Shown: positions 11,404-22,274, counted from the first letter of the stretch. The stretch is DNA of 64,000 bases from Nocardioides sp. zg-1228 (GCF_017086465.1 NZ_CP070961.1:868001-932000), one strand, 5' to 3'. Notes: generated by a model not told the origin, from the sequence alone. Translations and numbers: made by a program.

Positions 11404-13404
11404 GTGCGCAGAAATATCCTGGTCGCGACCGGCTGTGCCGGGCTGCTGGCCGTCGTCACCCCAGCCCTGTCCGTCGCCGCACCAGCCGGTGACGACACCG
11501 TCACGCCGTCGCAGCAGGAGGCCCTCGACCTGGGCATCCAGGTGGCCCCCAAGGACTCCGACGCCGCCGCCCTGGCGGCACGGACCAACCCCAACCCCTA
11601 CCTGGCCAACCTGCCCGACCTCACCGACGCCAACTACTTCGCCTGGAACAAGGTGATGCACGAGCGCGCCGAGCAGCGGGCCGACTCCGCCAAGCTGGCC
11701 GCCAACCGCCGCGCGGCCTTCGGCGCCAAGGCCGGAGGCGTCAATGCCCGCGCGGTGCTGACCCCGTTCGTCCACGACGAGGAGGAGCCCGCCGGCCGGT
11801 CGGGGTCCAACGACACGCACCCCGACGCCGAGCCGATCCCCGGCTTCGGCACGGCGGCCGCCCGCATGCCCGCCGTCCGCATCCTGGGCGAGCTCGCCGC
11901 ACCGGCGGCGGTCACCACGCGCACCGTGACCACCACCGAGGACCAGGGCTCCATCCCGCTCGCCACGTCGACCGGCATCGTCGGCAACGGCGCCTCGGTC
12001 ACCGACTCGGTCCTCGGTGACGGCCCCCACGGCCCCGTCGCCTCGGGCGGCTCGGGCAGCAACGACTTCGACTTCTTCTCGGTCCAGGTCGGGGCCGGCG
12101 AGACGCTGACGGCCAACACCGAGGGCAGTGCCACCGGCACCGACACGATCCTCGTCGTCTGGGACGCCGAGGGCACGCCGCTCGCGGCCGACGACGACGG
12201 CGGCACGGGCCTGCTCAGCTCGGTGTCCTACAAGCCCGAGGCGCCCGGCACCTACTACGTGATGGTCGGCGGCTACGCCTTCGACCCGCTCCCGGCCGAC
12301 CCGTTCGACTCGGGCAGCGGTGCCGGCGGTGCCGACACCGGCGCCTACCGCGTCACCATCGCGAGCCGTCGGCTCGACGCCGACTTCTTCTCCCTGCGGC
12401 TGCGCCCCGGCGACGTCATCGGCTCCAGCGCGGAGGGCACCGCCACCGGGCTCAAGGTGCGTACGCCCTCGGGCGAGGAGCGCGTGGGCGGCGTGGGCAC
12501 CGACGCCTCGTCGCTCTACCCGCCCACCTCGCCGCTGATCGGTGGCGGCAACACCGCCATCGCCTACGTCGCCGAGGAGGCCGGCTGGTACTCCGTGCAG
12601 GTCAGCGGGGGCACCGGCGCCTACGACGTGACGGTGGAGGGCTACCGGCCCGGCACCCAGGGCGACCGCGGCCGCCAGCAGACGGTCCTGCTCGACTTCG
12701 CGCCGGGCCGGGTCAACACCGGCACCTGGGGCGGCCCCGGCACGCGCTCGGTGTCGCCGCTCTCCTCGTTCGTCCCGCTGTGGGGCATCGCGCGCGCCGA
12801 CGCGCGCCGCCTGGAGAACCGCATCGTCAACCAGGTCCGCCGCAACCTGCAGGACGAGATCGCCGGCACCAACCCGTCCGTCAACGTCCAGGTGCTCAAC
12901 GCGCGCGACAACCAGGAGCTGATCGGGCAGGACAACGTCTCGCGGATCTACATCGCCGGCACGATCGCCGAGACCGGCATCAACACGATCGGCATCGCGC
13001 AGTACATCGACCCGGGCAACTTCGGGCACCAGGACGAGGCCATCGTCCTGCTCGACGTGCTGAGCAACCCGGCCGGACCCGCGTCGTCGCTCAACACCTA
13101 CATCAACGCCAGCAGCGACCGGTTCACGTTCGTCTCCAACGCGGTGGCCAACGTGACCGCCCACGAGGTCGGCCACACCATCGGCAACTACCACACCGAC
13201 AACGCCAACGAGATCCACAACATGATGGACTCTGGCGGTGCCAACTTCGGGCAGAACCTCTACGGGGTCGGCCCGGACAACGTGGGCGGCACGGCCGACG
13301 ACGAGAACATCCAGTTCCAGACCGACACCTACTCGCCGGTCGAGGGCTTCACCGGCCTCGAGGACACCGAGAACGTGACCTCCTGGGCCTACGCGGGCCG
13401 CTGA
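11404..13404 (+). CDS. Secreted zinc metalloprotease of metzincin type with PPC-like domains
   Basis: 666-aa exported protein. A classical signal peptide (hydrophobic core about 5-22, cleavage near SVAAPA) is followed by two beta-rich segments at about 215-320 and 325-420 that resemble bacterial pre-peptidase C-terminal (PPC) domains. A catalytic domain comes last, with the full metzincin zinc motif HEVGHTIGNYH at residues 587-597 and a Met-turn NMMD at 606-609. The PPC-type modules precede the catalytic domain, the reverse of the usual order. The start is GTG at 11404 because GGGAGGAG at 11389-11396 sits 7 nt before it. The substrate is unknown. Confidence 0.8.
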   Translation: MRRNILVATGCAGLLAVVTPALSVAAPAGDDTVTPSQQEALDLGIQVAPKDSDAAALAARTNPNPYLANLPDLTDANYFAWNKVMHERAEQRADSAKLAANRRAAFGAKAGGVNARAVLTPFVHDEEEPAGRSGSNDTHPDAEPIPGFGTAAARMPAVRILGELAAPAAVTTRTVTTTEDQGSIPLATSTGIVGNGASVTDSVLGDGPHGPVASGGSGSNDFDFFSVQVGAGETLTANTEGSATGTDTILVVWDAEGTPLAADDDGGTGLLSSVSYKPEAPGTYYVMVGGYAFDPLPADPFDSGSGAGGADTGAYRVTIASRRLDADFFSLRLRPGDVIGSSAEGTATGLKVRTPSGEERVGGVGTDASSLYPPTSPLIGGGNTAIAYVAEEAGWYSVQVSGGTGAYDVTVEGYRPGTQGDRGRQQTVLLDFAPGRVNTGTWGGPGTRSVSPLSSFVPLWGIARADARRLENRIVNQVRRNLQDEIAGTNPSVNVQVLNARDNQELIGQDNVSRIYIAGTIAETGINTIGIAQYIDPGNFGHQDEAIVLLDVLSNPAGPASSLNTYINASSDRFTFVSNAVANVTAHEVGHTIGNYHTDNANEIHNMMDSGGANFGQNLYGVGPDNVGGTADDENIQFQTDTYSPVEGFTGLEDTENVTSWAYAGR

Positions 13405-13483
13405 CCCGCAGCGCACCGATCGGCGGCGCGGTCGTCCCCACCGGGGCGGCCGCGCCGTCGTACGCACGGGGCGCGGGCGCCGA

Positions 13484-13496
13484 TAGGCTGGCCCGG
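13484..13496 (+). promoter_or_regulatory. -10 box for leaderless guaB3
   Basis: TAGGCT at 13484-13489, 6 nt, then GTG at 13496. No ribosome binding site is visible. Confidence 0.65.
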
Positions 13497-14605
13497 TGAG
13501 CGAGATCGAGATCGGCCGAGCCAAGCGCGGACGCCGCGCCTACTCCTTCGACGACATCGCGATCGTGCCCTCGCGGCGCACGCGCGACCCGGAGGAGGTC
13601 AGCACCGCCTGGCAGATCGACGCCTACCGCTTCGAGATCCCCGTCCTGGCGGCGCCGATGGACTCGGTGATGTCGCCCTCCACCGCCATCGCGCTGGGCC
13701 AGATGGGCGGACTGGGGGTGCTCAACCTCGAGGGCCTGTGGACTCGCTACGACGACCCCAGCGGCCTGCTCGAGGAGGTCGCCGCCCTCGATGGTCCCGA
13801 GGCGACCCGGCGGATGCAGGAGATCTACACCGAGCCGATCAAGCCCGAGCTCATCACCGCCCGGCTCGAGGAGGTGCGCGCCGCCGGCGTGCCCGTCGCG
13901 GGCTCGCTGTCGCCGCAGCGCACCAAGGACCACGTCAAGGCCGTCGTCGACGCGGGCGTCGACGTGTTCGTCATCCGCGGCACCACCGTCTCGGCCGAGC
14001 ACGTGAGCAGCCAGGCCGAGCCGCTCAACCTCAAGGAGTTCATCTACGAGCTCGACGTCCCCGTGATCGTCGGCGGGTGCGCGACCTACCAGGCCGCGCT
14101 GCACCTCATGCGCACCGGCGCCGCCGGCGTCCTGGTCGGCTTCGGCGGCGGGGCCGCCCACACCACCCGCACCGTCCTCGGCGTCGCGGTGCCGATGGCC
14201 AGTGCGGTCGCCGACGTCGCCGCGGCCCGCCGCGACTACCTCGACGAGTCGGGCGGTCGCTACGTCCACGTGATCGCCGACGGCTCCATCGGCAGCTCGG
14301 GCGACATCGCCAAGGCGATCGCCTGCGGCGCCGACGCCGTGATGATCGGCTCGCCGCTGGCCCGTGCGACCGAGGCCCCCGGCCTCGGCTTCCACTGGGG
14401 AAGCGAGGCCACCCACGCCCAGCTGCCCCGCGGCGAGCGGGTGGGCTTCGACCCCGTCGGGTCGCTGCACGAGATCATGTTCGGCCCCTCGCGCGTCGCC
14501 GACGGCACGATGAACCTCGTCGGCGCCCTCCGCCGCGCGATGGCGACGACCGGCTACACCGAGCTCAAGGAGTTCCAGCGCATCGAGGTCGTCGTCCAGC
14601 ACTGA
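13496..14605 (+). CDS. guaB3: GuaB3-family IMP dehydrogenase-related protein
   Basis: 369-aa TIM-barrel relative of IMP dehydrogenase, lacking the CBS pair. The phosphate loop and the nucleotide motif IADGSIGSSGDIAKAI are kept. The loop that in IMP dehydrogenase reads GPGSICTTR here reads GGGAAHTTR, with His222 in place of the catalytic Cys, so ordinary IMP oxidation through a covalent thioimidate should not be possible. Members of this group sit near guaB in actinobacteria; related cyanobacterial proteins have been linked to GMP reduction, but the role here is open. Preceded by a leaderless -10 box. Confidence 0.88.
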   Translation: MSEIEIGRAKRGRRAYSFDDIAIVPSRRTRDPEEVSTAWQIDAYRFEIPVLAAPMDSVMSPSTAIALGQMGGLGVLNLEGLWTRYDDPSGLLEEVAALDGPEATRRMQEIYTEPIKPELITARLEEVRAAGVPVAGSLSPQRTKDHVKAVVDAGVDVFVIRGTTVSAEHVSSQAEPLNLKEFIYELDVPVIVGGCATYQAALHLMRTGAAGVLVGFGGGAAHTTRTVLGVAVPMASAVADVAAARRDYLDESGGRYVHVIADGSIGSSGDIAKAIACGADAVMIGSPLARATEAPGLGFHWGSEATHAQLPRGERVGFDPVGSLHEIMFGPSRVADGTMNLVGALRRAMATTGYTELKEFQRIEVVVQH

Positions 14606-14636
14606 CCCGTTCGGTGGCGCCTGCGACACTGGCACC

Positions 14637-16361
14637 ATGCCGCTCGCCAAGGCCCTCGACGCCGACCAGCGTGCCGACGCGCTCGACCAGCTCGGGTCGG
14701 GTGAGCTCGACGTGCTCGTCGTGGGCGGCGGGATCGTCGGCGTCGGAGCGGCCCTCGACGCGGTGACCCGCGGGCTCAAGGTCGGCCTGGTCGAGCAGCG
14801 CGACCTCGCCTCCGGCACCTCGTCACGCTCCTCCAAGCTGGTGCACGGCGGGCTGCGCTACCTGGAGATGTTCGACTTCGCGCTGGTCAAGGAGGCGCTC
14901 GAGGAGCGCGGGCTCCTGCTCACCCGGCTCGCGCCCCACCTCGTGCGGCCGGTGCCGTTCCTCTACCCCCTCGAGCACGCCTGGGAGCGGCCCTACGTCG
15001 GGGCCGGCGTGGCGCTCTACGACGCCATGGCGATGGCCGGCCGGTACGACATGGGCGTGCCCCGGCACAAGCACGTCTTCCGCAGGCAGCTGGCGCGGAT
15101 GGCGCCCGACGTGCGCACCGACGACCTGCACGGCGCGATCCGCTACTACGACTGCCAGGTCGACGACGCGCGGCTGGTGATGACCATCGCCCGGACCGCC
15201 GCCAACAACGGCGCCCACGTGGCGACGCGCACCAAGGTGACCGGCTTCCTGCGCGACGGGGAGGGCGACGACGCCCGCGTGGTCGGCGTGCGCGCCCGCG
15301 ACCTCGAGGGCCAGCGCGACCTCGAGATCCGGGCCCGGGTGGTGATCAACGCCGCCGGCGTGTGGACCGACGAGGTGCAGGAGCTGCTCGGCGGCCGGGC
15401 GCAGCTCGACGTCGACGCCAGCAAGGGCATCCACGTGGTCGTGCCCAAGGACCGCATCCGGTCCGAGTGCGGCTTCATCACCAAGACCGAGAAGTCGGTG
15501 CTCTTCATCATCCCGTGGGACCAGTTCTGGATCATCGGCACCACCGACACCGCGTGGGACCTCGACCTGGCCCACCCCGCCGCGAGCAAGAGCGACATCG
15601 ACTACCTGCTCGAGCACGCCAACCGGCTCCTCAAGGACCCCCTCGACCATCGCGACGTCGTCGGCGTCTACGCCGGGCTGCGGCCACTGCTCAAGCCGAT
15701 GCGCAAGGACGGCGAGATGGGGGAGACCACCAAGCTCTCCCGCGAGCACACGGTCGCCAACCCGGTGCCCGGCCTCGTGCTCGTCGCGGGCGGCAAGCTC
15801 ACCACCTACCGGGTGATGGCGCGTGACGCCGTCGACCACGCGATCCGCGACTTCGACGCCACGCCCGCCTCGATCACCGACCGGGTGCCGCTGATGGGGG
15901 CCTGGGGCCACGCGGCGCGCACCAACCAGCGCGTGGCGCTGAGCCGGGCGTCGGGCCTGGCCGTCGGGGTCGTCGACCACCTGCTCGGCCGCTACGGCGG
16001 CCTCGTCGACGAGCTGCTCGCGCTCATCCACGAGCGGCCCGAGCTGGGCGAGCCGCTGCCGGGGGCCGAGCACTACCTGCGCGCCGAGGTGCTCTACGCC
16101 GTGACCCACGAGGGCGCACGCCACCTCGACGACGTGCTGGCGCGGCGTACGCGCGTGTCGATCGAGACGTTCGACCGCGGGATCGCGGCCGCCCGGCCGG
16201 CCGCGGAGCTGATGGCCGAGGCGCTCGGCTGGGACCGGGCCCAGCTCGACGACGAGGTCGACCACTACCTGCGGCGCGTGGAGGCGGAGCGGCAGAGCCA
16301 GCTCATGCCGACCGACCAGGAGGCCGACGAGGCGCGGGTCAAGGCGCGCGACATCGTGTGA
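14637..16361 (+). CDS. glpD: Aerobic glycerol-3-phosphate dehydrogenase
   Basis: 574-aa FAD-dependent membrane-associated dehydrogenase oxidising glycerol-3-phosphate to dihydroxyacetone phosphate and passing electrons to quinone. The N-terminal dinucleotide fold GGGIVGVGAALDA is at about residues 30-42, followed by the family signature SGTSSRSSKLVHGGLRYLE. The C-terminal 130 residues form the GlpD-specific cap. Length is normal. GACACT, 6 nt before the ATG at 14637, is a weak -10 candidate. glpF and glpK are not adjacent. Confidence 0.93.
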   Translation: MPLAKALDADQRADALDQLGSGELDVLVVGGGIVGVGAALDAVTRGLKVGLVEQRDLASGTSSRSSKLVHGGLRYLEMFDFALVKEALEERGLLLTRLAPHLVRPVPFLYPLEHAWERPYVGAGVALYDAMAMAGRYDMGVPRHKHVFRRQLARMAPDVRTDDLHGAIRYYDCQVDDARLVMTIARTAANNGAHVATRTKVTGFLRDGEGDDARVVGVRARDLEGQRDLEIRARVVINAAGVWTDEVQELLGGRAQLDVDASKGIHVVVPKDRIRSECGFITKTEKSVLFIIPWDQFWIIGTTDTAWDLDLAHPAASKSDIDYLLEHANRLLKDPLDHRDVVGVYAGLRPLLKPMRKDGEMGETTKLSREHTVANPVPGLVLVAGGKLTTYRVMARDAVDHAIRDFDATPASITDRVPLMGAWGHAARTNQRVALSRASGLAVGVVDHLLGRYGGLVDELLALIHERPELGEPLPGAEHYLRAEVLYAVTHEGARHLDDVLARRTRVSIETFDRGIAAARPAAELMAEALGWDRAQLDDEVDHYLRRVEAERQSQLMPTDQEADEARVKARDIV

Positions 16362-16383
16362 CCCGAGCGGGGACCGCCCGGGG

Positions 16384-16917
16384 TCAGAGCCGCTGGATCG
16401 CGCCGGATGACGACAGGCCGAAGCTCTCCCGCAGGCCCGAGCGTCGGCCGTCCGCCTCGAGGGCCTCGGCGACCTTGCCGACCGGCCGGGCACTCGGCCA
16501 CACGTGCACGAGCATCAGCGCCAGCGACACTGCCGCACCGCCGAGGTAGGTGAGGATGCTGCCGTCGGCCAGCACGAACGCGGCGGCGATCGAGACGATC
16601 GCGATCGACTCGCTGATCGCGAACCGCAGGATCATCGACGACTGCCACCGGGTGCGGGCCCGGGCGGCCGCGTCCGCGTCGGTGAGATCGGTGGACAGCG
16701 CCGGCGTGCGGTAGCCGATGGTCTCGAGCACCAGGTGCGCGGCGACGCCCGCCACCACCTGCACGGCGAGCACGACGAGCGCCTCCCCGCCCCACACGGG
16801 CGCGGGAAGGACCACCGCCAGCACGACGCCGACCACGACGAGCCCGCCCATGAGGGTCGCCGCGAGGACGCGGGTCGAGCGGGCGAAGGATGCGGGATCG
16901 GGGAGTGGCGTCGACAT
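16384..16917 (-). CDS. Small integral membrane protein, unknown function
   Basis: 177 aa with four predicted membrane helices in two pairs (about residues 14-34, 39-60, 95-115 and 118-138) and charged linkers between the pairs. No family recognised. It converges on glpD with a 22-bp gap and is divergent from the dehydrogenase gene at 17035. ATG at 16917. Confidence 0.7.
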   Translation of the reverse strand: MSTPLPDPASFARSTRVLAATLMGGLVVVGVVLAVVLPAPVWGGEALVVLAVQVVAGVAAHLVLETIGYRTPALSTDLTDADAAARARTRWQSSMILRFAISESIAIVSIAAAFVLADGSILTYLGGAAVSLALMLVHVWPSARPVGKVAEALEADGRRSGLRESFGLSSSGAIQRL

Positions 16918-17022
16918 GCGGCGAAGCCTAGGGGCGGAGCGGACGCGCTGCGCGCACGTGGGGTCGGTCGGTCGCGTCCCGGGCGAAGTGACCGACCGGT
17001 AGCGGGCGCTTCGCGAGCGATC

Positions 17023-17035
17023 TACGCTTCGGGGA
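17023..17035 (+). promoter_or_regulatory. -10 box for leaderless dehydrogenase gene
   Basis: TACGCT at 17023-17028, 6 nt, then ATG at 17035. Confidence 0.6.
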
Positions 17036-18651
17036 TGACCGAGCAGACGCCCGCCAGTGGTCCCGTCACCGATGGCCCGGCGGACCCCGAGCACGACGCC
17101 ACCGCCACCTACGCCCTCGACCGCTCCTACGTCGCCAGCCTGACCCGGCGCCTGGTCAGCACGACCGGCGAGACGGCCGCCGTGGTGTCCCCGATCGGCG
17201 GCACCCCCCTGGCGCACGTGCCCCGGTCGAGCCCGGCCGACGTGGCCGAGGCCTTCACCCGGGCGCGCCGGGCGCAGGTGTCCTGGGCGGCCACGTCCAT
17301 CGACGAGCGGGCCGCGGCGCTGCTGCGGCTGCACGACCTGCTGCTCGACCGGCAGGAGGAGCTCATCGACCTCGTCGTGTGGGAGTCGGGCAAGGCCCGC
17401 AAGGACGCCTACCTCGAGGTCGCGCACCTCGCGCTGACCGCGCGCTACTACGCCCGCACCGCCCACCAGCACCTCGACACCCGGCGCGTGGGCGGCATGT
17501 TCCCGCTGCTGACCCGCGCCGAGGTCAACCGGGTGCCCAAGGGCGTCGTCGGCATCATCTCGCCGTGGAACTACCCCCTCACCATGGCGCTGTGCGACGG
17601 CATCCCGGCCCTCCTCGCCGGCAATGCCGTGGTGTCCAAGCCCGACGCGCAGACCGTGCTGACCGCCCTCCTCGCCGCCCAGCTGCTCGAGGAGGCCGGG
17701 TTCCCTCCGGAGACCTGGCAGGTCGTCGCCGGTCCCGGGGCGGAGGTCGGCGGCGCGATCGTCGCCCACGCCGACTACGTCTGCTTCACCGGCTCCACGG
17801 CCACCGGGCGGATCATCGCCCAGGGGTGCGCCGAGCGGCTCATCGGCTGCTCGCTCGAGCTCGGCGGCAAGAACCCGATGCTCGTGCTCCGTGACGCCGA
17901 CGTGCACCGCGCCGCGGAGGGCGCCACCCGCGCGGTCTTCTCCAACGCCGGCCAGCTGTGCGTGTCGATGGAGCGGCTCTTCGTCGCCGACCAGGTCTAC
18001 GACCGCTTCGTCGACGCGTTCGTCGGGCGCACCGAGGCGATGACCCTCGGCGCCAGCCAGGACTGGTCGGTCGACATCGGCTCGCTGATCTCCCAGGCCC
18101 AGCTCGACACCGTGACCGCCCACGTCGAGGACGCCGTCGCCAAGGGCGCCCGCGTGCTCACCGGCGGCCGGCACCGTCCCGACCTGGGCCCGTTCGTCTT
18201 CGAGCCCACCATCCTCGAGGGCGTCACGGCCGACATGACCTGCTTCGGCAAGGAGACCTTCGGCCCGGTCGTCTCGCTCTACCGCTTCCACGGTGAGGAC
18301 GAGGCCGTGGAGCGCGCCAACGACGGCACCTACGGCCTCAACGCCTCGGTGTGGACCCGCGACGCCGCCCGCGGGCGGGCGATCGCGCGTCGCATCGCCT
18401 GCGGCACGGTCAACGTCAACGAGGCCTACGGCGCGACGTTCGGCTCGCTCGGGGCGCCGATGGGCGGCATGCGCGAGTCGGGCCTCGGGCGTCGCCAGGG
18501 CGCCGAGGGCATCCACCGCTACACCGAGGCGCAGTCGGTCGGGACCCAGCGGCTGGTGCCGATCGCGCCGGTGCTCGGCATGTCGGAGGAGACCAACGCC
18601 AAGGTGATGACGGTCGCGCTGCGCCTGCTCAACAAGCTCGGCCGCGCATGA
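17035..18651 (+). CDS. gabD2: Succinate-semialdehyde dehydrogenase (NADP-type aldehyde dehydrogenase)
   Basis: 538-aa aldehyde dehydrogenase. The general base is Glu275 in LELGGKNP and the nucleophile Cys309 in NAGQLCVS; IISPWNYPL near residue 180 is the cofactor-binding motif. It is closest in pattern to the actinobacterial GabD2-type succinic semialdehyde dehydrogenases, which feed the tricarboxylic acid cycle from GABA or alpha-ketoglutarate decarboxylation. The ATG at 17035 has a leaderless -10 box. The 3' end overlaps the next gene by 4 bp (ATGA). The substrate is known only by family similarity. Confidence 0.85.
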   Translation: MTEQTPASGPVTDGPADPEHDATATYALDRSYVASLTRRLVSTTGETAAVVSPIGGTPLAHVPRSSPADVAEAFTRARRAQVSWAATSIDERAAALLRLHDLLLDRQEELIDLVVWESGKARKDAYLEVAHLALTARYYARTAHQHLDTRRVGGMFPLLTRAEVNRVPKGVVGIISPWNYPLTMALCDGIPALLAGNAVVSKPDAQTVLTALLAAQLLEEAGFPPETWQVVAGPGAEVGGAIVAHADYVCFTGSTATGRIIAQGCAERLIGCSLELGGKNPMLVLRDADVHRAAEGATRAVFSNAGQLCVSMERLFVADQVYDRFVDAFVGRTEAMTLGASQDWSVDIGSLISQAQLDTVTAHVEDAVAKGARVLTGGRHRPDLGPFVFEPTILEGVTADMTCFGKETFGPVVSLYRFHGEDEAVERANDGTYGLNASVWTRDAARGRAIARRIACGTVNVNEAYGATFGSLGAPMGGMRESGLGRRQGAEGIHRYTEAQSVGTQRLVPIAPVLGMSEETNAKVMTVALRLLNKLGRA

Positions 18652-20366
18652 GCACCGCCCCGGTCACCCACTACGACGTCGTCGTCGTCGGGTCCGGCTT
18701 CGGGGGGTCGGTGACGGCGCTGCGGCTGACCGAGAAGGGCTACCGGGTCGGTGTGCTGGAGGCGGGCGCCCGCTTCACCGACGACGACTTCCCGGCCACG
18801 TCCTTCGACGCCAGGCGGTGGCTGTTCGCCCCCGCCGCGGGGATGTACGGCATCCAGCGCATCGACATGGTCAGGGACTGCCTGATCCTGGCCGGGGCCG
18901 GCGTGGGCGGCGGGTCGCTCGTCTACGCCAACACGCTCTACGAGCCGCTCGACGCGTTCTACACCGACCCGTCGTGGGCGCGGATCGCCGACTGGCGCAG
19001 CGAGCTCGCGCCCTACTACGACCAGGCCAAGCGGATGCTGGGCGTGGTGGACAACCCCCTCCACACGCCATCGGACGCGGTGATGAAGCAGGTCGCCGAC
19101 GACATGGGCGTCGGCCACACCTTCCGCCGGACCCCGGTCGGGGTGTTCTTCGGCGGCCCCGACGCCGCGCCCGGCGAGGAGGTGGCCGACCCGTTCTTCG
19201 GCGGAGCCGGGCCGGCCCGCAACGCCTGCCTCAACTGCGGCGAGTGCATGACCGGGTGCCGCCACAACGCCAAGAACACCCTGGTCAAGAACTACCTCCA
19301 CCTCGCCGAGCAGGCGGGCGCCGTCGTCCACCCGCTGACCACCGTGACGCGCGTACGCCCCCGCGACGGCGGCGGCTACGAGGTCACCGCGCGCTGGACC
19401 AAGGCCAAGCTGTCGCGACGCACCGCCACCCGCACCTTCACCGCCGACCAGGTGGTGTTCTCCGCGGCGTCGCTCGGCACCCAGAAGCTGCTGCACCGGC
19501 TCAAGGGCGAGGGGCACCTGCCCGACATCAGCGACCGGCTCGGCATGCTGACGCGCACCAACTCCGAGGCGATCCTCGGCGCCGTGGCGAGCGACCGCTC
19601 CGTCGACTACACCCGCGGGGTGGCGATCACCTCGTCGTTCCACCCCGACGAGGTGACCCACATCGAGCCGGTGCGCTACGGCCGCGGCTCCAACGCGATG
19701 GCGCTGCTGCAGACCGTGCTGGCCGAGGACGTGCCGGGCACGCCGAGGGTGCGCACCTGGCTGCGTGAGCTGTGGACCCAACGCCGCCACGCCCGCCGGT
19801 TCTACGACTTCAAGCACTGGTCGGAGCGCGCGGTCATCGCGCTGGTGATGCAGTCGCTCGACAACTCGATCACCACCGTAGGCGTCCGCGGTCGGTGGGG
19901 GTGGCGGATGACCAGCAGGCAGGGCCACGGTGCTCCCAACCCCACCTACATCCCGGTGGGCCACGAGGCCGTGCGCCGCATCGCCGACCTCATCGGCGGC
20001 ACGCCCGGAGGCACCCTCGGCGAGCCGTTCGACCGCCCGATGACCGCGCACTTCATCGGCGGCTGCACCATCGGCGACACCCCGCAGAGCGGGGTGGTCG
20101 ACCCGTGGCAGCGGCTCTACGGCCACGAGGGCCTGCACGTCGTCGACGGGTCGGCCATCTCGGCCAACCTCGGCGTCAACCCGTCGCTGACGATCACCGC
20201 CCAGGCCGAGCGCGCGATGGCGTTCTGGCCCAACAAGGGCGAGGCCGACCCGCGGCCCGCCCTCGGCTCGGCCTACCGCCGGCTCGCTCCCGTCGAGCCG
20301 AAGAACCCGGTGGTGCCCGAGGCCGCCCCCGGTGCCCTGCGCCTGCCCATCGTGGGCGTCAGCTGA
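18648..20366 (+). CDS. choD: GMC oxidoreductase, cholesterol-oxidase (ChoD) type
   Basis: 572-aa FAD-dependent oxidoreductase. The ADP-binding GSGFGG is at residues 15-20, and the C-terminal GMC block ends in the pattern LHVVDGSAISANLGVNPSL. A cysteine cluster C-x2-C-x2-C-x3-C at 194-204 (CLNCGECMTGC) is characteristic of the mycobacterial ChoD group and looks like an iron-sulfur ligand set. Some members act on 3-beta-hydroxysterols, but many have no shown sterol activity, so the substrate is tentative. It is translationally coupled to the dehydrogenase upstream. In mycobacteria choD also lies between guaB3 and guaA. Confidence 0.8.
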   Translation: MSTAPVTHYDVVVVGSGFGGSVTALRLTEKGYRVGVLEAGARFTDDDFPATSFDARRWLFAPAAGMYGIQRIDMVRDCLILAGAGVGGGSLVYANTLYEPLDAFYTDPSWARIADWRSELAPYYDQAKRMLGVVDNPLHTPSDAVMKQVADDMGVGHTFRRTPVGVFFGGPDAAPGEEVADPFFGGAGPARNACLNCGECMTGCRHNAKNTLVKNYLHLAEQAGAVVHPLTTVTRVRPRDGGGYEVTARWTKAKLSRRTATRTFTADQVVFSAASLGTQKLLHRLKGEGHLPDISDRLGMLTRTNSEAILGAVASDRSVDYTRGVAITSSFHPDEVTHIEPVRYGRGSNAMALLQTVLAEDVPGTPRVRTWLRELWTQRRHARRFYDFKHWSERAVIALVMQSLDNSITTVGVRGRWGWRMTSRQGHGAPNPTYIPVGHEAVRRIADLIGGTPGGTLGEPFDRPMTAHFIGGCTIGDTPQSGVVDPWQRLYGHEGLHVVDGSAISANLGVNPSLTITAQAERAMAFWPNKGEADPRPALGSAYRRLAPVEPKNPVVPEAAPGALRLPIVGVS

Positions 20367-20371
20367 TCGGT

Positions 20372-20411
20372 CCGTAACCCCGCTCCGGTGGCGTCGTTGG
20401 GCGGGGTACGG
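20372..20411 (+). terminator. Candidate terminator after choD
   Basis: CCGTAACCCCGC (20372-20383) pairs with GCGGGGTACGG (20401-20411), 11 bp with one bulged A and a 17-nt loop, starting 5 nt after the choD stop. Confidence 0.55.
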
Positions 20412-20490
20412 AGTCCGGCTGCACGCTCCCTCCCTCCCAAGGGGTCGGGCTCCCGGATCTCGGCGCTGTCCGCAGTGGCTGGGACCAAAG

Positions 20491-20533
20491 CTCCAGGGCC
20501 CGATCACCCTCCCTCTTCGATCGGGCCCTGGAG
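20491..20533. repeat. Hairpin A upstream of guaA, perfect 15-bp stem
   Basis: CTCCAGGGCCCGATC (20491-20505) and GATCGGGCCCTGGAG (20519-20533), with a 13-nt loop. Second of four strong dyads in the 328-bp choD-guaA gap. Confidence 0.85.
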
Positions 20534-20551
20534 CGACGCCTCGTCGGGGCC

Positions 20552-20583
20552 GTCGGAGTCCCCGCTCGAGCGGGGACTCCGAC
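20552..20583. repeat. Hairpin B upstream of guaA, 32-nt perfect palindrome
   Basis: A 16-nt arm (20552-20567, beginning GTCGGAGTCCCC) is followed immediately by its exact reverse complement (20568-20583). The last five bases (CCGAC) also belong to the left arm of hairpin C. Confidence 0.85.
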
Positions 20584-20618
20584 ACCTGGAGGCCGTTGCA
20601 ACCGCCTCCAGGTGTCGG
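20579..20618. repeat. Hairpin C upstream of guaA, perfect 15-bp stem overlapping hairpin B
   Basis: CCGACACCTGGAGGC (20579-20593) and GCCTCCAGGTGTCGG (20604-20618), with a 10-nt loop. B and C share 20579-20583, so both cannot form completely on one strand. They lie 65-130 bp upstream of the guaA -10 box. Confidence 0.85.
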
Positions 20619-20682
20619 ACTGGTCCTCCAAGGTCCGTCCCAGGACGCCGCCCCGGGCCGCCCCGAGCGCACCGCGCGCCGA

Positions 20683-20694
20683 TAGACTCCACGC

Positions 20695-20695
<1 letters not shown>
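20683..20695 (+). promoter_or_regulatory. -10 box for leaderless guaA
   Basis: TAGACT at 20683-20688, 6 nt, then GTG at 20695. No ribosome site. Confidence 0.65.
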
Positions 20696-22274
<1,579 letters not shown>

